NCBI RefSeq assembly: GCF_030411955.1
Contig: NZ_JASNRA010000007.1
Coordinates: forward strand, 124,001 to 188,000
DNA from: Massilia sp. YIM B02443
Lineage (GTDB): Bacteria; Pseudomonadota; Gammaproteobacteria; Burkholderiales; Burkholderiaceae_D
Direction of reading: 5' to 3'
Length of the DNA: 64,000 nt
Part shown: one piece after another, positions 1 through 9,080 of the stretch
Numbering within the stretch: the first letter of the stretch is position 1
Layout: every line of letters starts with the position of its first letter
Position numbers and translations under genes: made by a program
Notes under the pieces: model-generated
Seen by the model: the letters and a program-made list of their open reading frames with translations, nothing else
The model's database searches: none
What the model was told of the DNA's origin: nothing

Positions 1-30
1 TGCGCGATGCAAATATCCGCGCGTTAACGC

Positions 31-70
31 AAAAGCCGCGTTGCCTGTCGCTAAACAGACACCGCGGCTT
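31..70 (-). terminator. candidate terminator after rsmA
   Basis: Complementary arms of 8 bases (33-40 and 63-70, AAGCCGCG with CGCGGCTT) enclose a 22-base loop. Read on the minus strand, the second arm runs into a TTTT tract, 17 bases past the rsmA stop. The long loop makes this a moderate call only. Confidence 0.45.
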
Positions 71-86
71 GTATCAGATTGCGATT

Positions 87-857
87 TTACTGGGGCAGAT
101 TCGCCAAGGCCACATACTGCTCCAGGGTGACCGCTTCCGGCCGCAGGCCCGGATCGATCCCGGCCTCGACCAGCTGGGCTTCGGTGAACATCCCCGCCAC
201 GCAATTGCGGATCACCTTGCGCCGCTGCGAGAAGGCCTTGGCCACCACCGCCTCCAGCCGCTTGGCGTCGCAAGGCAGCTGGCGCCGCGTCGGCACCATG
301 CGCACGATGGCCGAATCGACCTGCGGCGGCGGATCGAAGGCGGTCGGCGGCACGATGAACAGCATCGCCATGTCGTAGCGCCATTGCAACATCACCGACA
401 GGCGGCTGTAGGCCTTGGTGCCCGGCTCGGCCACCATGCGCTCGACTACTTCCTTCTGCAGCATGAAGTGCTGGTCCTCCACCAGGTGCGCGAACTCGGC
501 CAGGTGGAACAGCAGCGGGCTGGAAATGTTGTACGGCAGGTTGCCGACCACGCGCAGTTTTTGTCCCTCTGGCACCGGAATCGATCCGAAGTCGAACTTC
601 AGCGCATCGCCCGAATGCACGGTCAGATGTTCGCGCGGATAGGCTTTTTCCAGGCGCGCCACCAGGTCACGGTCGAGCTCGACGACGTGCATGTGGTCGA
701 GCTGCTTGAGCAGCAGCGCGGTCATGGCCGCCAGGCCCGGACCGATCTCGACCATCGCCTGGCCGCGGCGCGGGCCGATGGCGTCGATGATGTCGCTCAG
801 GACGTGATTATCGGTCAGGAAGTTCTGGCCGAAGCGCTTGCGTGCTACGTGTTTCAT
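87..857 (-). CDS. rsmA: 16S rRNA dimethyladenosine transferase RsmA (KsgA)
   Basis: Dimethylates two adjacent adenosines near the 3' end of 16S rRNA during 30S maturation, using SAM. The 256-residue protein begins MKHVARKRFGQNFL, the usual family N-terminus; the open frame continues 44 codons upstream but that extension has no family resemblance, so I start at 857. VEIGPG (residues 36-41) is the SAM-binding loop and NLPYNIS (106-112) is the N6-adenine methyltransferase catalytic motif. It is the last gene of the lptD-surA-pdxA-rsmA run, 10 bases after pdxA, the same order as in E. coli. The length is normal. Confidence 0.96.
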   Translation of the reverse strand: MKHVARKRFGQNFLTDNHVLSDIIDAIGPRRGQAMVEIGPGLAAMTALLLKQLDHMHVVELDRDLVARLEKAYPREHLTVHSGDALKFDFGSIPVPEGQKLRVVGNLPYNISSPLLFHLAEFAHLVEDQHFMLQKEVVERMVAEPGTKAYSRLSVMLQWRYDMAMLFIVPPTAFDPPPQVDSAIVRMVPTRRQLPCDAKRLEAVVAKAFSQRRKVIRNCVAGMFTEAQLVEAGIDPGLRPEAVTLEQYVALANLPQ

Positions 858-867
858 GAATGCTTTC

Positions 868-1944
868 TTATTGATTCGGGGCGGAGCGCCGCGCGGCCAC
901 CATCTGCATGGCGGCGCGGATCGCCTCTTCCATGCTGCCGCAGTCGGCCAGGCCCAGTCCCTGGGCGGCGAGGTCGAGCGCGGTGCCATGGTCGACCGAG
1001 GTGCGGATCAGCGGCAGGCCGAGGGTGACGTTGATGCCGCGTCCGAAGGTGGCGTGCTTGAGCACTGGCAGCCCCTGGTCGTGGTACATCGCCAGCACGC
1101 AGTCGGCGTCCTTCAGGTATTTCGGCTGGAACAGGGTGTCGGCCGGGTACGGGCCGCGTGCATCGATGCCGCGTGCGCGGGCATTTTCCAGCACCGGCGT
1201 GATGACGTCGATCTCTTCGCGGCCGAGGTAGCCGTTCTCGCCTGCATGCGGGTTCAGGCCGGTGACCAGGATCACGGGCTCGGGAATACCGAACTTGTCC
1301 TTCAGGTCGGCGTGCAGGATGTCCAGCACCTGGGTCAGGTTCTCGACCGTCAGGGCGGCGGAAACATCTTTCAACGGCAAGTGCGTGGTGGCCAGCGCCA
1401 CCCGCAGGTAAGGCTGCTCGCCGGAAGGCTGCCCCGCCAGCATCATCACCACTTTCGGCGTATTCGTCTTTTCGGCCAGGTATTCGGTATGCCCGGAAAA
1501 CGCGATGCCGGCGTCGTTGATCGTGCTTTTCTGCAGCGGCGCGGTGACGATGGCGTCGAACCAGCCTGCAGAACAACCTTCGATCGCCAGGTCGAGCGTG
1601 GCCAGCACGGCGCGCCCATTCTCGGCGTCCAATGTCCCCGGCACCACGTGCGCCGCCAGCGGCACGTCGACCACCGCCAGGCGCTCGGAACCGAAGTGCG
1701 GCAGGCCGCCGTTGCGCAACGCTTGCGTGGACAATGCCGACAGGCGGATCGCCGGATCGATCAGGCCGGCGGTGAGCGCCAGGAAGGCGGCGTCGCCCAC
1801 CAGCACGCAGTTGGCCTGCGCGCGCAGCGCCCAGGCGGCGCGGATGGCGATTTCGGGACCGATGCCGGCCGGTTCGCCGACCGTGATCGCCAGGACCGGC
1901 CTCTGGTGCGCCAACGGGCGCCCTGGCGCCTGTGGCGCTGCCAT
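868..1944 (-). CDS. pdxA: 4-hydroxythreonine-4-phosphate dehydrogenase PdxA
   Basis: NAD-dependent oxidation of 4-phosphohydroxy-L-threonine in pyridoxal 5'-phosphate biosynthesis. The protein has 358 residues, slightly longer than usual because of a proline-rich N-terminal leader. [12 protein letters not shown] (21-32) is the family N-terminal signature. Metal-ligand histidines appear in SGHTEYL (H152), NPHAGE (H233) and YHDQG (H288). The start lies 3 bases after the surA stop, so the two are almost certainly co-transcribed and perhaps translationally coupled. Only the exact start is uncertain. Confidence 0.95.
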   Translation of the reverse strand: MAAPQAPGRPLAHQRPVLAITVGEPAGIGPEIAIRAAWALRAQANCVLVGDAAFLALTAGLIDPAIRLSALSTQALRNGGLPHFGSERLAVVDVPLAAHVVPGTLDAENGRAVLATLDLAIEGCSAGWFDAIVTAPLQKSTINDAGIAFSGHTEYLAEKTNTPKVVMMLAGQPSGEQPYLRVALATTHLPLKDVSAALTVENLTQVLDILHADLKDKFGIPEPVILVTGLNPHAGENGYLGREEIDVITPVLENARARGIDARGPYPADTLFQPKYLKDADCVLAMYHDQGLPVLKHATFGRGINVTLGLPLIRTSVDHGTALDLAAQGLGLADCGSMEEAIRAAMQMVAARRSAPNQ

Positions 1945-1947
1945 GGA

Positions 1948-3408
1948 TTACTGCTCCTCGCGGAACTCGACGTAGGCGCGGTCGCGCACTTCGCGCACCC
2001 AGCTTTCCATCGCTTCCTGCATCTTGCGCTCGCGGATGACCTGGCGCGCCACGTTGCGTTCTTTCTGCTGGGTCACGTCTTCGCTCTTGCGCTCGATGAC
2101 CTGGATCAGGTGGAAGCCGAACGGCGACTGGATCACGTCCGACACCTGGCCCGGTTTCAGCAGGTTCATCGCCTGCTCGAATTCAGGCACCGTGTCGCCC
2201 GGGTACAGCCAGCCCAGGTCGCCGCCCTTGCTGGCCGAACCGTCCTGCGAGTGCAGGCGCGCCAGTTCCTCGAAGGTGCCGGCGTTGTTGTCCATCTTTT
2301 CCTTCAGTTCCAGCAGTTTGCGCTTGACCTCGCCCTCGGTCATGGTCGGGGTGACCTTGATCAGGATGTGGCGCGCGTGGGTCTGCTCGACCACGGTCTT
2401 GTCGGCGGCGTTGCCGTCGGCCAGCGAGCGCTTGCCGGCCATCTTGAGGATGTGGAAGCCGACGTTGGTCTTGATGATCGGCGTCACCTGGCCCGGCTGC
2501 AGCTTGCGCAGCTCGGTCGAGAACACCGGCGGCAGGCGGTCGGCGTCGCGCCAGCCGATCTCGCCGCCCTTGAGCGCGTCCGGCGCGTCCGAATAGGTGG
2601 CCGCCATCTTGGCGAAGTCGGCGCCGGTGCGCAGCTGGCGCAGCACTTCGTCGGCGCGCGCGGCGCGTGCCGAAATCTGTTCCGGCGACGCATTCTCGGG
2701 CACCCGCACCAGGATCTGCGAGATGTCGGCTTCGAAGCGGTCGGCGGCGGCGGCCTTGCTGGCGGCCATATAGGTGTCGACCTCGGCTTCCGAGATCTGG
2801 ATCTTGCTGTCGACCTCGTGCTCGCGCAGGCGCTGCATCATGATCTCGTTGCGGATGTCCTCGCGGAACTGGGCAAACGGCATGCCCTCTTTTTCCATCT
2901 GGTTGCGCAGGTCCTGCACCGACAGCTTCTGGTTCTCGGCGATGCGGCCGATGGTGGCGTCCAGGGTGCGGTCGTCGACGCGCACGCCCATTTCCTTGGC
3001 CAGCTGCAGCTGGGCGCGTTCCACGATCATCGCTTCCAGTACCTGGCGCTGCATGACGGAGGCGTCCGGCAGCTGGGCTTGCGGGTTGCGCGCCTTCATG
3101 TTCTGGGTGACCTGCACCAGGCGGTTGGCGACTTCGTTCCTGGTGATCACTTCGTCGTTGACCACCACCTGGATCGAGTCGACCACCTTGGCGTTGGCGG
3201 ACGCCGGCGGCAGGAAGCCGCCGGCCTGGGCCGCGGGAGCGGCTGGGGCGGCGGCGGGAGCGGCGGCGGCCGGCGCGGCCTGGGACTGCGCCAGCGCCTG
3301 GCCGGTGGTGAGCGCGCACAGCAGCGCGGCTGCGAGCCCGATGGCTCGCGAGTTCTTGAGACGGGTAGTACGCATCATCTGGGAAGCACTCATTTCAGGA
3401 TTGTTCAA
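1948..3408 (-). CDS. surA: periplasmic chaperone and peptidyl-prolyl isomerase SurA
   Basis: Escorts unfolded outer-membrane proteins, including LptD, through the periplasm to the BAM complex. The 486-residue product has a signal peptide ending near residue 41 (GQALAQ), then an Ala/Pro-rich linker, a SurA N-terminal chaperone domain, and two parvulin domains at roughly 220-325 and 340-440. The second contains the typical HARHILIK start and SPFGFHLIQV end. Translation may begin at the internal Met 12 (MRTTRLKN), which would give a more compact signal peptide. It lies between lptD and pdxA in the conserved operon. Confidence 0.95.
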   Translation of the reverse strand: MNNPEMSASQMMRTTRLKNSRAIGLAAALLCALTTGQALAQSQAAPAAAAPAAAPAAPAAQAGGFLPPASANAKVVDSIQVVVNDEVITRNEVANRLVQVTQNMKARNPQAQLPDASVMQRQVLEAMIVERAQLQLAKEMGVRVDDRTLDATIGRIAENQKLSVQDLRNQMEKEGMPFAQFREDIRNEIMMQRLREHEVDSKIQISEAEVDTYMAASKAAAADRFEADISQILVRVPENASPEQISARAARADEVLRQLRTGADFAKMAATYSDAPDALKGGEIGWRDADRLPPVFSTELRKLQPGQVTPIIKTNVGFHILKMAGKRSLADGNAADKTVVEQTHARHILIKVTPTMTEGEVKRKLLELKEKMDNNAGTFEELARLHSQDGSASKGGDLGWLYPGDTVPEFEQAMNLLKPGQVSDVIQSPFGFHLIQVIERKSEDVTQQKERNVARQVIRERKMQEAMESWVREVRDRAYVEFREEQ

Positions 3409-3482
3409 ATCGTGGGCCGCCGCCTTGGACGGCCTTTAGTGGACTGCTGGTCAAAGCCTATCACCATTAACTTATTGGAAAA

Positions 3483-5753
3483 TTATGGTCGGCCGACGCC
3501 GGTATTCAACTGAGTATAGCCCGGAATGCTCCTGTTGAATGTATCCAGCGGGTTGCCCAGGCCCAGGCGCGACAGGCCATTGAGCTCGAGCTGGAAGAAG
3601 GACTGCGTCGAGGTGGTCTGCGCGGCGGTCACGAAACGCTGCGCGCCCATTCGGAACACCCAGCAATCGGCCTGGTATTCCAGGCCCACCAGGCTCTCGA
3701 TCAGCTTGCTGCCGGTGGACGGATTGACCGCCTGCCCCACGCCATACGAGCGCAGCGCATAGCTGACCCGGCCGACGCCGTACCAGCGCTTCGAGATCGG
3801 CCACTGCGCCGACAGGTCGATGTTGCGGAAGCTGTCGCGCTGATAACGGTATTCGGCGTTCAACACCTTCATCTGCCCGGGGCGCCACTGCACACCCGCA
3901 TTCGAGCTGTACAGACTGCTGCCGTTGGCGTCGTATTGTACGCCGCTATCGAAGCTCCAGGTCTCGGAAATACGGCCCGCGGCCGCCAGCAGCAGGTCGG
4001 AGCGGCTCTGGTGCAGGGTTTCGCCCGGCAGGCGCACGCGCGGCTCTTCGAAATACAGGCGCTGGCCGAACGCCAGGCGCAGTCGTTCGGCGCCGTCGGC
4101 CTGGATGTAGCGCGACACCAGGGCTGCGGTCAGCTGGTTGGCGTCCGACACCCGGTCGAGGCCGACGTAGCGGTTCTCGCTGAACAATTGCGCGTAGTTG
4201 AAGCCGGCGCGGCCGGTGTCGAACACCGGGATGTCGTCCTGGTTTTCGTACGGCGTGTAGACGTAGAACAGGCGCGGTTCCAGGGTCTGGGTGGCGGCGT
4301 TGCCAAACAGCGAAGTCTGGCGCTCGAACACCATCCCGCTGTCGAGCGAGAAGGTCGGTACCGTGCGGCTGACCTTGTTCGACAGGCCGGGACGCAGCTC
4401 GACCCCGCGCACGTTGGAATCGATGTCGTACTTGGCCGCGTTGTACATCAGCTTGGGCGTGACGAACCAGCCCGGACGCACGATCGGATAGCTGACCTGG
4501 CCGTTGATCACGGCGCGGTTGCCGCGCACCAGGTCCGGATGCCAGAAGCGGGTCGCCTCGGCGTCGATCGCCCAGTCGAAGCCGGCGACGTCATAGCGGC
4601 CGGCATGGAAATTAATCTGCGGCAGGCGGTCGTAGGGACGCGGCACCGTCAGGCTCGGGTTCTCGGCGGCGGCCGGGTCTTGCAGCACCTGGTAGTTCTG
4701 GGCGCGCGCGTTCAGGCTCCAGTACTGGCCATAGTAGTCGGTGCGCACCTCGCGCAGCAGCTGGCGCTCGGCGCTGGCCGAGACCGTGCGCGAGAAGTCG
4801 GCCGGGTATTCGTCGTCCGAGGCGCCGTGCAGGTTCCAGCCGTACGACCAGTTCGGCCTGATGGCCTGGCTGTGCAGCGAGTCGGCGCGCCAGCGCGTGG
4901 TGTTGGTCTTGCGGTCGTCCGGCAGCACCTCGACGTGGGTCTCGCCGTTGTAGGCGCCACCGTCGGTGACGCCCAGGTAGCGCCCGGTGGCGCCGAGCTG
5001 GAAGCCGCGGTCGAACATCATGCGCGGGTACAAAGTCAGGTCACGGTTCGGGGCGATGTTGACGTAGTACGGCACCATCACCTCGGCCTTGCCCTGCGAG
5101 CCGAAGCCGATCGACGGCGGCAGCCAGCCGGAACGGCGCTGGCCCGACAGCGAGAACGACATCGCCGGGGTGCCGATGATCGGCACGTCCTTGAAATAGA
5201 TGATGGTCTTGCCGGCGGTGCCGACCTCGCGCCCGGTGTCCAGGCGCAGCGTGCTCGATTTCAGGTACCAGTCCGGATCCGGGCCCTGGCAGGTGCTGTA
5301 GGTGCCGTCGCGCACCACGGCCTGCTGCTCGCCCAGGAAGTCGATCCGCGACGCCTGGCCCTGGCCGTTGTTCGCGGCCAGGAAATAAGTCGGGTTCAGG
5401 ACGTAGCCCTTGCCGGTCTCGAGATTCAGTTGCAGCTCGTCGCCTTTGTAGCGGTCGCCGAAGCGCCACATGTTGACGTTGCCGGTGGCGGTCACTTCAT
5501 CCTCGACCCGCAGGTAGCAGGCGGTGTCGGCGGTGATGCCGGTCTGGCCGCGCGTGATCTCGACGTTGCGGTTCAGGTCCATGCGGCGGTCGGGACGGCC
5601 GCCGATCTCCTCGGCACGGATGGTGAGCGGGAGTTCTTCTTCATTCTGGGGCGCGGGCGGGACGTTCTGCGCGTATGCCGGCGCGGCGGCAGCCAGGGCA
5701 TAGAGCGCGAGGACGTGGCGCGGCGGGAAGGGTTTGGCCGAGGACCAGCTCAT
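3483..5753 (-). CDS. lptD: LPS-assembly outer-membrane protein LptD
   Basis: Beta-barrel translocon that, with LptE, inserts lipopolysaccharide into the outer leaflet of the outer membrane. The 756-residue protein has a signal peptide (cleavage near AYAQ, residue 29), an OstA-type N-terminal jellyroll at about 40-150, and a long aromatic-rich barrel. Cys79, Cys155 and a Cys in QADCWVF near the C-terminus could form the inter-domain disulfide pattern known for LptD; E. coli has four such cysteines and three are obvious here. It is the first gene of the operon and is divergent from amgK across 125 bases. Confidence 0.95.
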   Translation of the reverse strand: MSWSSAKPFPPRHVLALYALAAAAPAYAQNVPPAPQNEEELPLTIRAEEIGGRPDRRMDLNRNVEITRGQTGITADTACYLRVEDEVTATGNVNMWRFGDRYKGDELQLNLETGKGYVLNPTYFLAANNGQGQASRIDFLGEQQAVVRDGTYSTCQGPDPDWYLKSSTLRLDTGREVGTAGKTIIYFKDVPIIGTPAMSFSLSGQRRSGWLPPSIGFGSQGKAEVMVPYYVNIAPNRDLTLYPRMMFDRGFQLGATGRYLGVTDGGAYNGETHVEVLPDDRKTNTTRWRADSLHSQAIRPNWSYGWNLHGASDDEYPADFSRTVSASAERQLLREVRTDYYGQYWSLNARAQNYQVLQDPAAAENPSLTVPRPYDRLPQINFHAGRYDVAGFDWAIDAEATRFWHPDLVRGNRAVINGQVSYPIVRPGWFVTPKLMYNAAKYDIDSNVRGVELRPGLSNKVSRTVPTFSLDSGMVFERQTSLFGNAATQTLEPRLFYVYTPYENQDDIPVFDTGRAGFNYAQLFSENRYVGLDRVSDANQLTAALVSRYIQADGAERLRLAFGQRLYFEEPRVRLPGETLHQSRSDLLLAAAGRISETWSFDSGVQYDANGSSLYSSNAGVQWRPGQMKVLNAEYRYQRDSFRNIDLSAQWPISKRWYGVGRVSYALRSYGVGQAVNPSTGSKLIESLVGLEYQADCWVFRMGAQRFVTAAQTTSTQSFFQLELNGLSRLGLGNPLDTFNRSIPGYTQLNTGVGRP

Positions 5754-5878
5754 AGTTCGCAGATCATGGGAAATCGGCGTACGCCATGGGCGTGCGCCAT
5801 ATTAAGGGCGGTTTTTTTCAAATGAATCCCTTATTATATGAGAATTAGCTCAACCAACCGGATTCACCAGGCCGCTTC

Positions 5879-6982
5879 ATGTCTTCTTCGTATCAAAATT
5901 CCCCCACTTCGATTGACAACGCTGCTGAACCGGGCACTCATGGTGATGCACGCGATGCGCGCCTGGCGCAACTGAACGACTGGCTGGCCGCGACCGGCCT
6001 GGTGGACGTGGCCAGCGGCCGCCCGGCCTCGAGCGACGCCAGCTTCCGCCGCTATTTCCGCTACGACGTGGTACCAAGCCTGCAAGACAAGCTGGGCGCG
6101 ACGCTGGTGGCGATGGACGCCCCGCCCGAGCGCGAGAACGTGCCGGCCTTCGTCCAGGTCCAGGGCTTGCTGATGGAAGCCGGCGTGACGGTGCCGGCGA
6201 TCGCCGCGCGCGACGTCGAACGCGGCTTCCTGCTGCTGTCCGACCTGGGTTCCACCACCTACCTGGCGCGCCTGGACAGCGACAACGCCGCCTTCATGTA
6301 CTCGGATGCGGTCGACGCCCTGCTCAAGTTCCAGATGGCCAGCCAGCCGGGCGTGCTGCCCGAGTTCGACCGCGCCTTCGTGCTGCGCGAACTGAACCTG
6401 TTCCCGGAGTGGTACCTGGGGCGCCACCTGAAGGCGACGCTGGACGAGAAGCAGCAGGCGCAACTCGACAAGGTCTTCGAGGCGATCGCCTCCAACGTGC
6501 TGGCCCAGCAGCAGGTCTTCATGCACCGCGATTTCCATTCGCGCAACCTGATGCATCTGGACCAGGGTAATCCCGGCGTGCTCGATTTCCAGGACGCGGT
6601 CTACGGCCCGATCACCTACGACCTGGCGTCGCTGCTGCGCGACGCCTATATCCAGTGGGACGAAGAGATCGTGCTGGACTGGGTGGTGCGCTACTGGCAG
6701 AGCGCCAAGGGGGTCGGCCTGCCGGTCAATCCGGACATCGACGCCTTCTACCGCGACTTCGAGTTCATGGCCCTGCAGCGCCACCTGAAGATCCTCGGCA
6801 TCTTCTGCCGCCTGAACTACCGCGACGGCAAACCGGTGTACATGGACGACCTGCCGACGGTGCTCGACTACGTGCGCAAGACCGCCAACCGCTATACCGA
6901 ACTGAAACCCTTGCTGCGCCTGCTCGACGCGGTCGACGCCTTCGGCGACAAGGGCGCGCCGCAAGTCGGCTACACCTTCTGA
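5879..6982 (+). CDS. amgK: N-acetylmuramate/N-acetylglucosamine kinase AmgK
   Basis: Phosphotransferase of the aminoglycoside-kinase fold. In Pseudomonas this family phosphorylates MurNAc and GlcNAc at the anomeric position in the cell-wall recycling bypass to UDP-MurNAc, which confers intrinsic fosfomycin tolerance. The 367 residues contain the catalytic loop HRDFHSRN (216-223) and the Mg-binding LDFQD (235-239). Identity rests on this fold together with the neighbours: murU follows after 11 bases, and lptD is divergent, the arrangement I recall from pseudomonads. A generic sugar or choline kinase would look similar in isolation. Confidence 0.88.
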   Translation: MSSSYQNSPTSIDNAAEPGTHGDARDARLAQLNDWLAATGLVDVASGRPASSDASFRRYFRYDVVPSLQDKLGATLVAMDAPPERENVPAFVQVQGLLMEAGVTVPAIAARDVERGFLLLSDLGSTTYLARLDSDNAAFMYSDAVDALLKFQMASQPGVLPEFDRAFVLRELNLFPEWYLGRHLKATLDEKQQAQLDKVFEAIASNVLAQQQVFMHRDFHSRNLMHLDQGNPGVLDFQDAVYGPITYDLASLLRDAYIQWDEEIVLDWVVRYWQSAKGVGLPVNPDIDAFYRDFEFMALQRHLKILGIFCRLNYRDGKPVYMDDLPTVLDYVRKTANRYTELKPLLRLLDAVDAFGDKGAPQVGYTF

Positions 6983-6993
6983 AAGAGGCCCGC

Positions 6994-7716
6994 ATGAAAG
7001 CGATGATTTTCGCCGCCGGCCGCGGCGAGCGCATGCGTCCACTGACGGACAGCACCCCGAAACCCCTGCTCAAGGTGCGCGGCCGGCCGCTGATCGTCTG
7101 GCACGTGCTGAACCTGGTGCGCGCCGGGATCAGCGACATCGTGATCAACCACTCCTGGCTCGGCCACATGATCGAGCAGGAGCTGGGCGACGGCAGCCGC
7201 TACGGCGCGCGCATCGTGTATTCGCACGAACCGGCGCCGCTGGAAACGGCGGGCGGCGTCGCCAACGCGCTGCACCTGCTGGGCGACGAACCATTCCTTG
7301 CCCTGTCGGCGGACATCTATGCGCCCTACTTCGATTTCTCGGACGCGCTCGACGCGCTGAAGGACACCGACGCGCTGGGCCAGGCCATCCCGATGGAGAA
7401 ACGCGACATCGCCTGGCTGTGGCTGACGCCCAATCCGTGGCACAACCCGGAAGGCGACTTCGCGTTCGACATGTACACGCTCAAGAACGAGGGTGCGCCG
7501 AAGTGGAACTTCGCCAATATCGGCGTGTATCGTCCCGAGATGTTCGACGGCATCCAGCCCGGCGAATTCGTCAAGCTCGGTCCCCTGATGCGCAAGTACA
7601 TCGACCAGGGCCGCGTCGGCGGCGAAGTGTATCAAGGCCAGTGGGTCAACGTCGGCACCGCGGCCCAGCTGGAAGAACTGAACGCGCCGCTGCGCGCGCC
7701 CAGGCCGGCGCCATGA
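6994..7716 (+). CDS. murU: N-acetylmuramate alpha-1-phosphate uridylyltransferase MurU
   Basis: Transfers UMP from UTP to MurNAc-1-phosphate, giving UDP-MurNAc for peptidoglycan re-synthesis. The 240-residue product starts at MKAMIFAAGRGERMRPLT, with the nucleotidyltransferase signature GxGxRxxPLT and KP at residues 9-23. The open frame continues far upstream inside amgK, but only the ATG at 6994 gives the canonical N-terminus, and an AGAGG-like Shine-Dalgarno precedes it. Its stop overlaps the next gene (ATGA), so amgK, murU, pepP and ubiH read as one unit. Other sugar-1-phosphate nucleotidyltransferases are similar; the amgK neighbour decides the call. Confidence 0.88.
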   Translation: MKAMIFAAGRGERMRPLTDSTPKPLLKVRGRPLIVWHVLNLVRAGISDIVINHSWLGHMIEQELGDGSRYGARIVYSHEPAPLETAGGVANALHLLGDEPFLALSADIYAPYFDFSDALDALKDTDALGQAIPMEKRDIAWLWLTPNPWHNPEGDFAFDMYTLKNEGAPKWNFANIGVYRPEMFDGIQPGEFVKLGPLMRKYIDQGRVGGEVYQGQWVNVGTAAQLEELNAPLRAPRPAP

Positions 7717-9080
7717 TGGCGGGCGCTGTCGCTTCTGCTGCTCCTTCTGCTCCGTACGCCGAACGGCGCGCGCGCCTGGCGGCGCGGATGCAGCCGGGCG
7801 CGGTCGCGGTGCTGGCCACGGCGCCGGAAGTCGTGCGCAACGGCGACAGCGAGTACCCCTACCGCCACGACAGCTACTTCTATTACCTGACCGGGTTCGC
7901 GGAACCGGACAGCGTGCTGGTGATCGTCGCCGCCCATGGCGAACGGCCGGCGCGCGCGATCCTGTTCTGCCGCGAGAAGAACCTGGAACGCGAGATATGG
8001 GACGGCTTCCGCTACGGTCCCGAAGCGGCGCGCACGTCTTTCGGCGTCGATGAAGCGTACCCGATCGGCGAACTCGATGCGCGCATGACCGGCCTGCTGG
8101 CCGACGCGCCGGCGCTGTACTACGCGCTCGGCCACGGCGCCGCGCTCGACGCGCAGGTGGCCGGCTGGCTGAAGGCGGTGCGCGCGCGGGCCCGCACCGG
8201 CGTCACCGCGCCGTCGACGACCCACCACCTGCTCGGCATGATCGACGAGATGCGCCTGCTGAAGGACGGGCACGAAGCGGCGCTGATGGCGCGCGCCGGC
8301 CTGATCTCGGGCCAGGCCCACCTGCGCGCGATGCGCGCCACCCGGCCCGGCATGTTCGAGTACGAGATCGAGGCCGAGCTGCTGCACGAATTTCGCCGCA
8401 ACGGCGCCCAGTTCCCGGCTTACACGCCGATCGTGGCCTCGGGACCGAACGCCTGCGTGCTGCACTACAACGCCAACAACCGGCGCGTACTCGATGGCGA
8501 GCTGGTACTGATCGACGCCGGCTGCGAATTCGACGGCTACGCCGGCGACATCACGCGCACTTATCCGGCAGGCGGCGTCTTCACGCCGGCGCAGCGCACG
8601 CTGTACGAACTGGCGCTGCGCGCGCAGGAGGCGGCGCTGGCGGCCGTCGTGCCGGGCAATCCGTACAGCGCGATCCATGACGCTGCGGTGCGGGTGCTGA
8701 CCGAGGGCATGCTGGACCTGAAGCTGCTCGACCGCCAGAAGGTCGGTTCGCTCGACGACGCCATCGGCACGCGCGCCTATACCCAGTTCTACATGCACGG
8801 CACCGGGCACTGGCTCGGGATGGACGTGCACGACGTCGGCGCCTACCGCGACGCGACGCAACCCGAAAAACCGTCGCGGCCCCTGCTGGCCGGGATGGCG
8901 CTGACGGTGGAGCCGGGCATCTACGTGCGTCCGGCCGAAGGCGTGCCGGAACAGTTCTGGCACATCGGCATCCGCATCGAGGACGACGTGCTCGTCACCG
9001 AGGCAGGTTGCCGTATCCTGACCGGCAGCGCGCCGAAGGGCGTGGCGGAGATCGAAACCCTGATGCAGGAATCACGATGA
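7713..9080 (+). CDS. pepP: Xaa-Pro aminopeptidase (aminopeptidase P, M24B)
   Basis: Cytosolic metallopeptidase removing N-terminal residues that precede proline. The 455-residue protein has the aminopeptidase-P N-terminal domain followed by a pita-bread catalytic domain. Dinuclear metal ligands are visible: the two Asp in IDAGCEFDGYAGD, the His in HGTGHWLGMDVHD, and Glu in TVEPGIYV and RIEDDVLV. The start ATG overlaps the murU stop by 4 bases, and its own stop overlaps ubiH the same way. The pepP-ubiH pairing is also found in E. coli. Confidence 0.94.
   Translation: MMAGAVASAAPSAPYAERRARLAARMQPGAVAVLATAPEVVRNGDSEYPYRHDSYFYYLTGFAEPDSVLVIVAAHGERPARAILFCREKNLEREIWDGFRYGPEAARTSFGVDEAYPIGELDARMTGLLADAPALYYALGHGAALDAQVAGWLKAVRARARTGVTAPSTTHHLLGMIDEMRLLKDGHEAALMARAGLISGQAHLRAMRATRPGMFEYEIEAELLHEFRRNGAQFPAYTPIVASGPNACVLHYNANNRRVLDGELVLIDAGCEFDGYAGDITRTYPAGGVFTPAQRTLYELALRAQEAALAAVVPGNPYSAIHDAAVRVLTEGMLDLKLLDRQKVGSLDDAIGTRAYTQFYMHGTGHWLGMDVHDVGAYRDATQPEKPSRPLLAGMALTVEPGIYVRPAEGVPEQFWHIGIRIEDDVLVTEAGCRILTGSAPKGVAEIETLMQESR

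Noticed and set aside
838..5825. Long plus-strand frames opposite pdxA, surA and lptD
   Set aside because: Same composition artefact; no ribosome sites or recognisable motifs, and the conserved operon occupies the other strand.
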